Positions 1-6,981 of a stretch of 22,578 nucleotides of DNA are shown in pieces; within the stretch, counting starts at the first letter, position 1; every line of letters starts with the position of its first letter. A program made the translations under genes and the position numbers. The notes under the pieces are model-generated. The model was not told where the DNA came from. It did not search any database and saw nothing but the letters and a program-made list of their open reading frames with translations. Where the stretch lies: positions 1 to 22,578 of the forward strand of contig CALDRG010000010.1 in NCBI GenBank assembly GCA_937911265.1, in the 5' to 3' direction. Origin of the DNA: Thalassarchaeum sp002495735. GTDB taxonomy: Archaea > Thermoplasmatota > Poseidoniia > Poseidoniales > Thalassarchaeaceae.

Positions 1-2499
1 CCAACTGGTGAAGTTGACGGCATTGTAGGGCGCTATCAGCTCGTCGCCCGGGCCCATCACGCCGTCTTCGTTGTACCCGATAGTCCATCCTAGCACCTCC
101 GATGTGTTCCAAAAGCTCGGGTCGGACACGCCTTGGGTAGTTGACCACTCAGAGAACATCTGAGTGTATCCAACTAGAGTGGTGTTGACACCCCAAGACA
201 CGCCGGTGTAGTAGTCGTAGGTGTGCCATCTCCAGTAGTGCTTCTGAGTCGGGTCGACACCGGTAGATGTGTTCTCGGCAACGAAGTACAGCATGTTTTC
301 GTCGATGTCATCGGTAGGGTCCCACGGATTCCCATCAGCGTCAACGCAACCAAGACTCCAGTACTCAGGGGCGCATTCCTGGCCATCTGGCACACCACCG
401 CCGTCGGTATCCGGGTCCCTCCAATCAGTGCCAATCTGCTGCTCTATCGTGTCAGGGATGCCATCGCCGTCAGTATCAATTGGATTCAGATCATCGGCGG
501 AGTTGTTCTGAGGATTAGTTCCATCGAGATATTCCTGACCATCCATTACTCCTCCGTTGTCTGTGTCAGAGACGTTCCACATGGTGTAGTAGGTGTCGAA
601 GGTGCCGTTACCGCCAACTCCGAAAATCAATGAGCATCCGGTGGTGTTCTCGAAGTAATTGTTGAGACCGTCCTCATCAGTATCTAGGAGATTCTGACAG
701 GGATTGCTCGGATCGGTGTCGTTGAGTATCTCATTGAGGTCATCGACTCCGTCCCCGTCGGTGTCGGACATGTTGGGCATCGACAGGTACCCCCAAGTTC
801 CGAGACCCTCTTCCCAGTCCGCAAGGCCGTCGCCGTCGCTATCGAAGTAGTCGTCGTCGCAGTGCGGCTCGTTTATCGCGCCCCCAGTAGCGTCCCAACA
901 CCACGAGAAATTGAGGAATACCACAGTCGTGGCATCAGTCGGTTTGTCGGTGTCTACATTGCGCAGGGAGTCGAATATGATTGATTGATACCTAAAGCCA
1001 GTAAGACTGCCATTCGTGGAGACGTAATAGGCCATGGCAGCGCCTTGCTGTCTCCAGTCGACAGGGTTTGGATCCAATCCAGTAGTAGAGTTCAGAGTGA
1101 GAGCCGAGTTCGTCGAATCCCATGAGATAATTTGCCTGACTATCTGTTCGGTAGAGATGCAGGGATCGGTTGAATGCGCTAGAGAAAGTTCGTCGCCATC
1201 GTTTATTCCACCTCGGTCCGTGTCGGAGACATTCCACAGTGTGCAGGTCATATTCTCCTCCCAGTTGTCTATTCCGTCGTTGTCTATGTCGCCGGCGTCC
1301 TCAATTCTTGTCGGATCAGTCTCCCCGGGATCGACCACTCCATTGCCGTTGACGTCCTCCTCACCGTCGTCGAACTGATCTCCGTCGGTGTTGTTGTTGC
1401 GCGGGTCAGTAGCCTGAGGCGGGTCACCGTATGAGCCATTGACCTCAACTCCGTCCGAGATACCATCGCCGTCAGTATCGATAGCAGTAGGGTCGGTCAG
1501 TAGTATGAAGGCCTCGTAAGAGTCGTTTAGGCCGTCGCCGTCAGTATCGTTGTTGTTGGGGTCAGTCTGTGTGATGCTGTCAACCTCGGCGGTAAAAATA
1601 ACACAGCCACCCGGTCCGAGGCCAAGGATTGGATTACACGGAGATTCCGTCGCGGTCATGTTGAATGGCCCTGGCCTGAAGTACTGGGTCGGCGGAGTGG
1701 TAGAACCGTTGCGAGTCCCCCAAGCAGGATTGACGTATTCCCACAGATTACCAAAGCCGTCTCCGTCGGGGTCACCGTTGGGGCCGTCCATGTTGGAGTT
1801 TGAGGTTGGGTCGAGGCCGTTGGCAACCTCCCATCCGTCGGGCATACCGTCGCCGTCAGTGTCCCAACCATCCGGATCCTCGTCAATGGCACCGTCACCA
1901 TCGTCATCGTCACTGCTGCAGTCCGCATCGCCGTCGCCGTCGTTGTCGAAGGTGTCAACCAATCCATCCTTGTCGTTGTCCATCCCATCATTGCAGATGT
2001 TGCCCATCGGGTCCTCGTCCGCTCCATCTGAACCGGTCCCCTGGATAATCTGCATGGCGCTCTCCTCGTCCCAATTCCTTGTGGGCACGGTACCGTTCCA
2101 CCACACTCCATTATCCAGCACTGAGGGAGTCGAGGACGAGTCCCATCCTACTGGGATTCCGTACTGGTACTCGTTGAGATTGGTGAAGCCATCGCCATCA
2201 GGATCTCCGGTGGAGCCGTTCTCCCCTGTAGATGAAAGCGGGTTCAAGCCATGCTGCCACTCCCATCCGTCGGGCAGCCCGTCGTTGTCAGAGTCCCAAT
2301 CTTGAGGTTGGGTGTTGATGTAGAATTCGAGTCCGTAGGTAAGGCCGTCCCCATCGGCATCGGTGGAGGCTCGTGCCTCCCATACACCGAACTCAAGGGC
2401 GGCGTAAGACGAAAGCAGCAGCAAGGCGCTGAACATCAGCGCCGAGCGACGTTTACGTGACATCTCAGAGCGTACTGTCATAGCAGAAACCACGTACAT
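1..2499 (-). CDS. Secreted thrombospondin type 3-like Ca-binding repeat protein (C-terminus beyond the window)
   Basis: The reading frame is open from the start codon to base 1 with no stop, giving 833 codons, so the C-terminus lies outside the window. Three in-frame ATGs are possible: 2499, 2481 and 2463. All precede a signal peptide with a basic n-region (SRKRRS), a hydrophobic core (ALMFSALLLL) and a likely cleavage site after EARA. The mature chain holds about 16 Asp-rich motifs such as DTDGDGMPDGWE and DTDGDGISDGVE, as in thrombospondin type 3 / EF-hand-like repeats that bind calcium. Variants with GG in place of GDG occur, for example SDTDRGGINDG and DTDGGGVPDG. Asn-X-Ser/Thr sequons are frequent. 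It probably acts at the cell surface or outside the cell, in adhesion or matrix. The ligand cannot be read from the sequence. A surface gene on the same strand lies about 80 bases upstream. Confidence 0.88.
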   Translation of the reverse strand, partial: MYVVSAMTVRSEMSRKRRSALMFSALLLLSSYAALEFGVWEARASTDADGDGLTYGLEFYINTQPQDWDSDNDGLPDGWEWQHGLNPLSSTGENGSTGDPDGDGFTNLNEYQYGIPVGWDSSSTPSVLDNGVWWNGTVPTRNWDEESAMQIIQGTGSDGADEDPMGNICNDGMDNDKDGLVDTFDNDGDGDADCSSDDDDGDGAIDEDPDGWDTDGDGMPDGWEVANGLDPTSNSNMDGPNGDPDGDGFGNLWEYVNPAWGTRNGSTTPPTQYFRPGPFNMTATESPCNPILGLGPGGCVIFTAEVDSITQTDPNNNDTDGDGLNDSYEAFILLTDPTAIDTDGDGISDGVEVNGSYGDPPQATDPRNNNTDGDQFDDGEEDVNGNGVVDPGETDPTRIEDAGDIDNDGIDNWEENMTCTLWNVSDTDRGGINDGDELSLAHSTDPCISTEQIVRQIISWDSTNSALTLNSTTGLDPNPVDWRQQGAAMAYYVSTNGSLTGFRYQSIIFDSLRNVDTDKPTDATTVVFLNFSWCWDATGGAINEPHCDDDYFDSDGDGLADWEEGLGTWGYLSMPNMSDTDGDGVDDLNEILNDTDPSNPCQNLLDTDEDGLNNYFENTTGCSLIFGVGGNGTFDTYYTMWNVSDTDNGGVMDGQEYLDGTNPQNNSADDLNPIDTDGDGIPDTIEQQIGTDWRDPDTDGGGVPDGQECAPEYWSLGCVDADGNPWDPTDDIDENMLYFVAENTSTGVDPTQKHYWRWHTYDYYTGVSWGVNTTLVGYTQMFSEWSTTQGVSDPSFWNTSEVLGWTIGYNEDGVMGPGDELIAPYNAVNFTSW

Positions 2500-2537
2500 A
2501 CTGGAACCTTCTGCTGCCTACGGCAGAATGTACGGGT

Positions 2538-2543
2538 CTTAAG
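2538..2543 (-). promoter_or_regulatory. Weak TATA-like box for the repeat-protein gene
   Basis: The palindromic CTTAAG lies about 41 bases upstream of the 2499 ATG. A TATA box here would place transcription start near 2513 and give a short leader of about 14 bases. It lies in the 82-base gap after the upstream surface gene, so the repeat protein may have its own promoter or be read through. This is a single-motif call. Confidence 0.25.
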
Positions 2544-2581
2544 ACGAATGGAGCGCCGTTCGGACGTCGATTCAGACATAC

Positions 2582-5515
2582 TCAGACGAGTTCAATCTCG
2601 TCATCCTCATAATCATCCGAATCCTCTTCTTCGATAGAGGTTACAGGAGAGGGTAAATCCGAGTCTTCGTCCTCGATTTCTTCGTCCTCATCTCCCCCTC
2701 CTAGGGATTCGAGGTAAGCGAGGTGAGCTATCCACCTCCGACGGTTCATTCTGCTTTGGACACCTGCGAATAGGAGTAGTATGGAGACCAGCCCAATGAC
2801 TAGGGTCGAGAGTCGCGGATGGGTTATCTCGTTGACAAGGATATCCAGCAGAGAGGAGATTCCAACTGTCATAATCACTGTAGTAGTGGCGGTATACTCC
2901 TCCGGCCAGCTCTGCTCGGTGTCGAATGGGGTAGCGGTGATTTGGATGGGGACCTGTTGGCCGTTGTTGGCCGACTCGGGAACAATGACCTCGAGGTTGA
3001 ATGTTGCCTCCTCAAAGGCCTCGAGCTCTATCAGAGGGGAGCCCGATGGCCCTTCGATGTCGACGCTCCAGCCAGACACCTCGACCTCGGCATCTAGCAG
3101 TATGGTCAGAGGGCCGTTTCCGTTGTTCTTGACCTTGAGTTGAATGGAGTAGGCTTCTCCGGGCAACAACTCGTAGTTGGGAGAGACCTGCACTATCTGG
3201 AGTTCGGGATCTCCGGCCTTGATCTCGAACACTATCGGGAGATCGAAGTACCTCGGTTCATCGTCGTCGATGTCCTCGATGATACGAAGATAGACGGTGT
3301 GGTTGCCGGCGATTACCTGGCTGGTCAGAGTTACGGTGACAAAGACTTCGGTGAAGTCGCCAGGACCGAGGGACACCCTCGGAACGGCGTCGCCGTCTTC
3401 GTCCAGTATCATGAACTGCCATTGCCCGTAAGCGGGATCCCGGTCGGTGTTCTCCTCTAGGGATGCTGGGTTCTGTATCCTCCACCAACTGGCAGACTCG
3501 CCACTAGTCATACTGTTGGTGATCCTCACTCTGAGATCGACCACTGCGTTCCCTGAGGAGGGCGAACACAGGGAAACCTGAATATGCCCAAGTGGAGAGC
3601 CGTCGCAGTCCTGTGAGACCTCTGCGTTAATTCCGAAAGTTCGCTGAATGGTGAAGATCACAGTCGTTCGCAGAGAGGAGTTGCCATTGCTGATGACCTC
3701 TACCTCTATCTCGCCAATGTCAGGGTCGTCACGGTCTGTGGATGGCTTGACGTTGAACAGTAGCACCTGCGTCGAGTGACGCTCCAGTAGAGCGGTGTGG
3801 AAGGTTCCGTCTCCCTCATCCTCGAGTATCCTCTCACCAGTGTCGTTGTCATATATCTGGATGATTGACTTGGCCCTCTGTAGAACGTCGACTCGGAAGG
3901 TGTCAGCATCAAAGCCGGTATTGAATATCTCGAGAAGGAAGGGAGTGAACTCCTCGTACTCGGCGTACCTTGGAACCGTCTGATCGAAGTCGTCTGGACG
4001 AGTAGAGTTCGCCATCTGCACGTCGTGCTCCTCATTCCAGATTGAGACCTCGGGAGGTTGATACACATCGATCTTCTCAAGGTCGAGCTGCAGGATGTCT
4101 TGATCGACCACCTGCAGCACGCTGTCAACCTCAGCCTCAGCAACAGCCCTAATCTCAATGCCCTCAGGCGTCCCTGTCAGATCATCAGGGGCGGTGAGAG
4201 TGAGAATTGGGTTGAGAATATCTCCTCCTGCATTGAGAGTATAGCCCCCGGGTGAGTCGAACTCAAGAACCCACGAACTGCCTAGATTCGTTAACACCTC
4301 CAACTCGATCTCCATCGACTTGGTGGAGTCGCCCTTGTGGACCAACTGCAACGGAATAGCAGTGGTCTCGCCCGGGGCGATGTACTCGGTCAACTTGTTC
4401 AACCGATGGTTGATTGAGACTCCCCACTGGTGCATCTCGACGGGTTCGTGCTCAATCAGGAAGGCGTTGCCTTGGACATCGGTAATTTCCAATTCAACGG
4501 AGTACTCGCCCGCAGGCAGGCCGCTAGGGTATGTCCAGAGGTACTCACCGAAGATGCCCTGACTGGTGTCCTCGATATCCTCATCGTCCTCGTTGATGAT
4601 GTGGTCAATGCGATAGATTCCGTCGGAATCCCTCATGATTAGACGCGTGGCCTCGATGTCGTAACGTCCGAACGCGCTCTTGACATCGAAGGTGAACTGC
4701 ATGGAACGCTCTGAGAGAATGTCGTTCGGGTACCAGTCGAGTTCGGGACCCTCTGCGAGTTCGGCACCCTCGCGCTGAAGCACTACGAGGCTGTTGGATA
4801 ACGCATTGGCCTCGACCTCTAGTTGTGAGAACCTGTTATTCTCATCATCAATCTCGTTCCATGCCACCTCGGCCTCGCAACTAGAACCTCCTGGAAACGA
4901 ACCTCCGTCGCAACCTGACATTTCGGCACTGACGGTTATCTCGAACCTCTCGTCCTTTGAGACTGTGAATGACTGATCCTCACCGAGGTCGATCTCGAAC
5001 TCTTCGTGATCGAAACTGCAGCTGTTACTGAAGCTCGTTGTGCAGGCATCAGTATCCCAAGAGGCCGTGCCAACCTGAGAGCCACCTGCCTTGAAAGTAA
5101 TCGACCACTCCACAGTGGACCCGCTTGGCCCTGTTGCCCTAAGGAACAGGTCAAGAGGGATATAATAGGATCCTGAACTGCCGTGCTGAGACCTACCATG
5201 CACTATCAGCGATGACAGCATATCACTGGAGCGAAACTCGACCTCGTTATCCAAGGCGTTGGAACTGTCTTGGCCTCCAGAATCGGGCACCTCCGTGGTG
5301 ATGTAGCCGTCGCCACCGGCCGAAGTGTTTTGAGAGGAAATGTACAGAGTGTAGAGTTTCAATTCTATATCGTCGTCGGCCGACATAGGCTCGGTAGCCC
5401 GTAATTCTGGAGAGGGGGCCATTGAGAGATAAACAGGGGCTAGAATAACCAAGGTTAGAACAAGAGCAAGTCTAATCTGGCCGCATCCACTATTCGGTCT
5501 GCTACTCGCTTGCAC
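2582..5515 (-). CDS. Type I membrane surface protein with NEW3/COG1470-like beta domains and acidic cytoplasmic tail
   Basis: The product has 977 residues and starts at GTG. The next in-frame Met, near residue 32, would remove the hydrophobic leader (LALVLTLVILAPVYLSM), and a TATA-like box sits 27 bases before the GTG, so GTG is preferred. The long extracellular part is beta-rich, with repeated units resembling the NEW3/CARDB-like domains of COG1470 proteins, for example a stretch with LLPGEAYSIQLKVKNNGNGP near the C-terminus. A C-terminal transmembrane helix (TLVIGLVSILLLFAG) is followed by the basic stop-transfer MNRRRW and a tail dominated by Asp and Glu (DEDEEIEDEDSD, DDYEDDEIE). Cys pairs in the N-terminal part (CTTSFSNSC, CDGGSFPGGSSC) may form disulfides. 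No enzyme motif is visible. It is followed by the Ca-repeat protein, so a cell-surface pair is plausible. Its function is unknown. Confidence 0.85.
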   Translation of the reverse strand: MQASSRPNSGCGQIRLALVLTLVILAPVYLSMAPSPELRATEPMSADDDIELKLYTLYISSQNTSAGGDGYITTEVPDSGGQDSSNALDNEVEFRSSDMLSSLIVHGRSQHGSSGSYYIPLDLFLRATGPSGSTVEWSITFKAGGSQVGTASWDTDACTTSFSNSCSFDHEEFEIDLGEDQSFTVSKDERFEITVSAEMSGCDGGSFPGGSSCEAEVAWNEIDDENNRFSQLEVEANALSNSLVVLQREGAELAEGPELDWYPNDILSERSMQFTFDVKSAFGRYDIEATRLIMRDSDGIYRIDHIINEDDEDIEDTSQGIFGEYLWTYPSGLPAGEYSVELEITDVQGNAFLIEHEPVEMHQWGVSINHRLNKLTEYIAPGETTAIPLQLVHKGDSTKSMEIELEVLTNLGSSWVLEFDSPGGYTLNAGGDILNPILTLTAPDDLTGTPEGIEIRAVAEAEVDSVLQVVDQDILQLDLEKIDVYQPPEVSIWNEEHDVQMANSTRPDDFDQTVPRYAEYEEFTPFLLEIFNTGFDADTFRVDVLQRAKSIIQIYDNDTGERILEDEGDGTFHTALLERHSTQVLLFNVKPSTDRDDPDIGEIEVEVISNGNSSLRTTVIFTIQRTFGINAEVSQDCDGSPLGHIQVSLCSPSSGNAVVDLRVRITNSMTSGESASWWRIQNPASLEENTDRDPAYGQWQFMILDEDGDAVPRVSLGPGDFTEVFVTVTLTSQVIAGNHTVYLRIIEDIDDDEPRYFDLPIVFEIKAGDPELQIVQVSPNYELLPGEAYSIQLKVKNNGNGPLTILLDAEVEVSGWSVDIEGPSGSPLIELEAFEEATFNLEVIVPESANNGQQVPIQITATPFDTEQSWPEEYTATTTVIMTVGISSLLDILVNEITHPRLSTLVIGLVSILLLFAGVQSRMNRRRWIAHLAYLESLGGGDEDEEIEDEDSDLPSPVTSIEEEDSDDYEDDEIELV

Positions 5516-5539
5516 GCTATTTCCGCCATCAAAGTGGTG

Positions 5540-5545
5540 TTAAAG
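5540..5545 (-). promoter_or_regulatory. TATA-like box for the 977-residue surface protein
   Basis: On the minus strand this reads CTTTAA, centred about 27 bases before the GTG start at 5515. That is the spacing expected of an archaeal TATA box driving a leaderless transcript. It supports the GTG start. Confidence 0.4.
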
Positions 5546-5548
5546 CGT

Positions 5549-5567
5549 TCGTACCCCAAGGGTACGA
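5549..5567. repeat. Perfect 8-3-8 inverted repeat (TCGTACCC-CAA-GGGTACGA)
   Basis: The two 8-base arms are exactly complementary around a CAA centre. The repeat lies in the 117-base region between the divergent surface-protein gene and tRNA-Leu, next to the TATA-like box at 5540-5545 on its upstream side. It could be an operator for the surface-protein promoter or a hairpin. No T-run follows it, so a simple terminator is less likely. Confidence 0.6.
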
Positions 5568-5632
5568 GATGAGTCGGTTGTGATACAGTTGCATGCGCTC
5601 GGTTCAAGTGAGGATGGCCCCGTTGAAAGGCT

Positions 5633-5718
5633 GCAGAGGTACCCGAGTTGGTCAAAGGGGCCGGACTTAAGCTCCGGTGCTTAGTGCTTCGCAGGTTCAA
5701 ATCCTGCCCTCTGCACCA
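5633..5718 (+). tRNA. tRNA-Leu (anticodon UAA), CCA encoded
   Basis: This is a class II tRNA. The acceptor arms GCAGAGG (5633-5639) and CCTCTGC (5708-5714) pair perfectly, followed by discriminator A and an encoded CCA. The anticodon stem CCGGA/TCCGG encloses the loop CTTAAGC, with TAA at 5668-5670, reading the UUA and UUG codons. A 13-base variable region (5678-5690) follows, as expected for tRNA-Leu. The T arm GCAGG-TTCAAAT-CCTGC is canonical. No intron is seen. The 3' end stops one base short of the convergent folB stop codon. No clear TATA box was found upstream. Confidence 0.96.
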
Positions 5719-5719
5719 A

Positions 5720-6118
5720 TCACTTGACACGGGTTATAGTGCAACCCAATCTACCATCATCTTCTAGGACATCCAGCTTGGTCGCACTTACCGAGGCCGC
5801 GGCGACCTCAACAGGGGTCATGACCTCATCGAGGATTCTAGTAGAGATAGTCTCGAGTAAAGCCGGCCTTTCCATCTCCAATACCCGGTCAAGAGAAGCG
5901 ATTAGGTACTCGTAATCGAGTACCTCGTCTATCGAGTCGGCTCCAGTTTCTGCATCCTCCAAAATAACATGAATATCGAATATAATTCGCTGTGGTGAGC
6001 CAATCTCATGAATGTGGATGCCGACGTCGACCTCCCTGACGACGCCTTCCATGAACAGCGAGGAGGCCGCCTTGCCAGACTTGAGCATTCGGATCAGCGC
6101 TTCGCTGTGACTAGTCAT
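5720..6118 (-). CDS. folB: FolB-like dihydroneopterin aldolase
   Basis: The product has 132 residues from the ATG at 6118 (MTSHSEAL), which lies 4 bases after the stop of the upstream reductase. A longer form starting at 6136 would overlap that gene and adds only MKRSDS. The size and layout match bacterial FolB (about 120 residues): an early strand with MEGVVREVDVGIHIHE, a middle DYEYLIASLDRVL segment and a late ARILDEV-like helix (here STRILDEV). The family converts 7,8-dihydroneopterin to 6-hydroxymethyl-dihydropterin in folate synthesis, and some members epimerise dihydroneopterin phosphates. The neighbouring FolM-like reductase supports a pterin role. Many archaea use the unrelated MptD enzyme for this step, so a bacterial-type FolB suggests lateral acquisition. 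Confidence 0.8.
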   Translation of the reverse strand: MTSHSEALIRMLKSGKAASSLFMEGVVREVDVGIHIHEIGSPQRIIFDIHVILEDAETGADSIDEVLDYEYLIASLDRVLEMERPALLETISTRILDEVMTPVEVAAASVSATKLDVLEDDGRLGCTITRVK

Positions 6119-6122
6119 ACTA

Positions 6123-6878
6123 TCACTCCGTTTCAAACAAAACGTCCCTAGCTCGGGACAGGAATCTCTCCCCTGAGTCTACAAACAACACCTGACCCGT
6201 GACGGCCTCTGCGCCCATCAGATAGGAGACCGCGTCTGCAACGTCCTCGGGAGAAGGTCCGCGTCCGAGGGGCGTCTCAGACTGCGCTCTGGCGAATCCG
6301 ACATCGCTCTGCTCGTCGCTTGGCAGGGTATGTCCGGGTGCTATGGCATTGACCCGAATACGAGGGGCGAGGCCACGGGCCAGTGCGTCGGTCAGACCAA
6401 GCATGGCATAGCGCGAGGCCGTGTACGAGAGATAATCGGGGTTGGGCTCGGCTATCTTCTGGTCGAGGATGTTCACCACACATGCTCTGTCGTCTTCACC
6501 GAGCTGCTGATTGAGCGCGCGAATCAGTAGCATCGGCGATCTAGCGTTTACCTCCATGTGAGCATCCCAGCTCTCGGTGTCGATACTGTCTATGTCATCG
6601 TGTATGAACAACGAAGCATTGTTGACGATACCACATAGATGCGAGTCTGTACCAGCTCGCTGAATTAGTGAGGCCGCCGATGCGGCATCGGATAGGTCAG
6701 CATGGATAGCGAGCGCGTTACCACCGGAGGATCGGATGGTCTCGACAAGGTCCGCTGCCTCGTCCTCAGAACCGCGGTAGTGGATGATAAGAGAATAGCC
6801 GTCAGCAGCCAGACGCAGGCAGATAGCCCTGCCTATGCGCTTAGCGCCCCCGGTAACCAGCACCGCGCCATTGGCCAT
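6123..6878 (-). CDS. folM: SDR-family FolM/PTR1-like pteridine reductase with an altered catalytic motif
   Basis: The product has 251 residues from the ATG at 6878 (MANGAVLVTGGAKRIG). A longer frame begins at 7004 but would cross the lipA start, and a TATA-like TAATAT sits 25 bases before 6878. The Rossmann glycine motif TGGAKRIGRAI is at residues 8-18. The NNAS motif (IVNNASLF) and the C-terminal APRIRVNAIAPGHTLPS resemble FolM-type dihydromonapterin/pteridine reductases, which reduce dihydropterins or dihydrofolate with NADPH. The adjoining FolB supports this. The usual YxxxK catalytic motif reads YTASR, so Lys is replaced by Arg. Activity may be retained or altered, and a general SDR role cannot be excluded. 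Confidence 0.78.
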   Translation of the reverse strand: MANGAVLVTGGAKRIGRAICLRLAADGYSLIIHYRGSEDEAADLVETIRSSGGNALAIHADLSDAASAASLIQRAGTDSHLCGIVNNASLFIHDDIDSIDTESWDAHMEVNARSPMLLIRALNQQLGEDDRACVVNILDQKIAEPNPDYLSYTASRYAMLGLTDALARGLAPRIRVNAIAPGHTLPSDEQSDVGFARAQSETPLGRGPSPEDVADAVSYLMGAEAVTGQVLFVDSGERFLSRARDVLFETE

Positions 6879-6900
6879 GGTCTGCCGAGGACCATTACCG

Positions 6901-6906
6901 ATATTA
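6901..6906 (-). promoter_or_regulatory. TATA-like box for the folM-folB pair
   Basis: The minus strand reads TAATAT, centred about 25 bases before the ATG at 6878. The spacing fits an archaeal TATA box with a leaderless or nearly leaderless transcript and supports the shorter start of the reductase. Confidence 0.45.
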
Positions 6907-6932
6907 CCCGTTGTATCTGCTATCCCTAAGGA

Positions 6933-6949
6933 ATTCTCCGTAGGAGAAT
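6933..6949. promoter_or_regulatory. Operator-like 7-3-7 inverted repeat (ATTCTCC-GTA-GGAGAAT)
   Basis: The 17-base perfect inverted repeat sits between the divergent folM-like and lipA genes. It directly abuts the lipA TATA-like ATTAA and lies about 27 bases upstream of the folM TATA-like box. Symmetry, length and position are typical of a dimeric transcription-factor site, which could control one or both directions. No regulator gene is nearby to name. Confidence 0.5.
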
Positions 6950-6950
6950 G

Positions 6951-6955
6951 ATTAA
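6951..6955 (+). promoter_or_regulatory. Weak TATA-like box for the lipA operon
   Basis: ATTAA is centred about 29 bases before the ATG at 6982 and is the only AT-rich patch at a suitable distance. It would give a near-leaderless mRNA for the long form of LipA, or a leader of roughly 100 bases if translation begins at 7078. Confidence 0.25.
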
Positions 6956-6981
6956 CGGCGCACGTTCGTCCGATAGACTCG

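Noticed and set aside
430..1880. Recurring near-identical strings such as GCCGTCAGTATC, possible CRISPR or DNA repeat array
   Set aside because: The spacing is irregular and the strings encode the DTDGDG motifs in frame. They are protein repeats.
1550..2305. A 251-codon plus-strand frame rich in Ser and Pro
   Set aside because: It is the antisense shadow of the Asp-rich repeat gene. GAC/GAT-rich codons give long open antisense frames with low-complexity Ser/Pro.
5549..5567. Reading the palindrome as an intrinsic terminator
   Set aside because: No T-run follows on either strand, and it lies upstream of both flanking genes, not downstream.
5455..5730. A 91-codon minus-strand frame containing GQDLNLRSTKHRS
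   Set aside because: It runs antisense through tRNA-Leu. This peptide string is a well-known false protein made from tRNA sequence.
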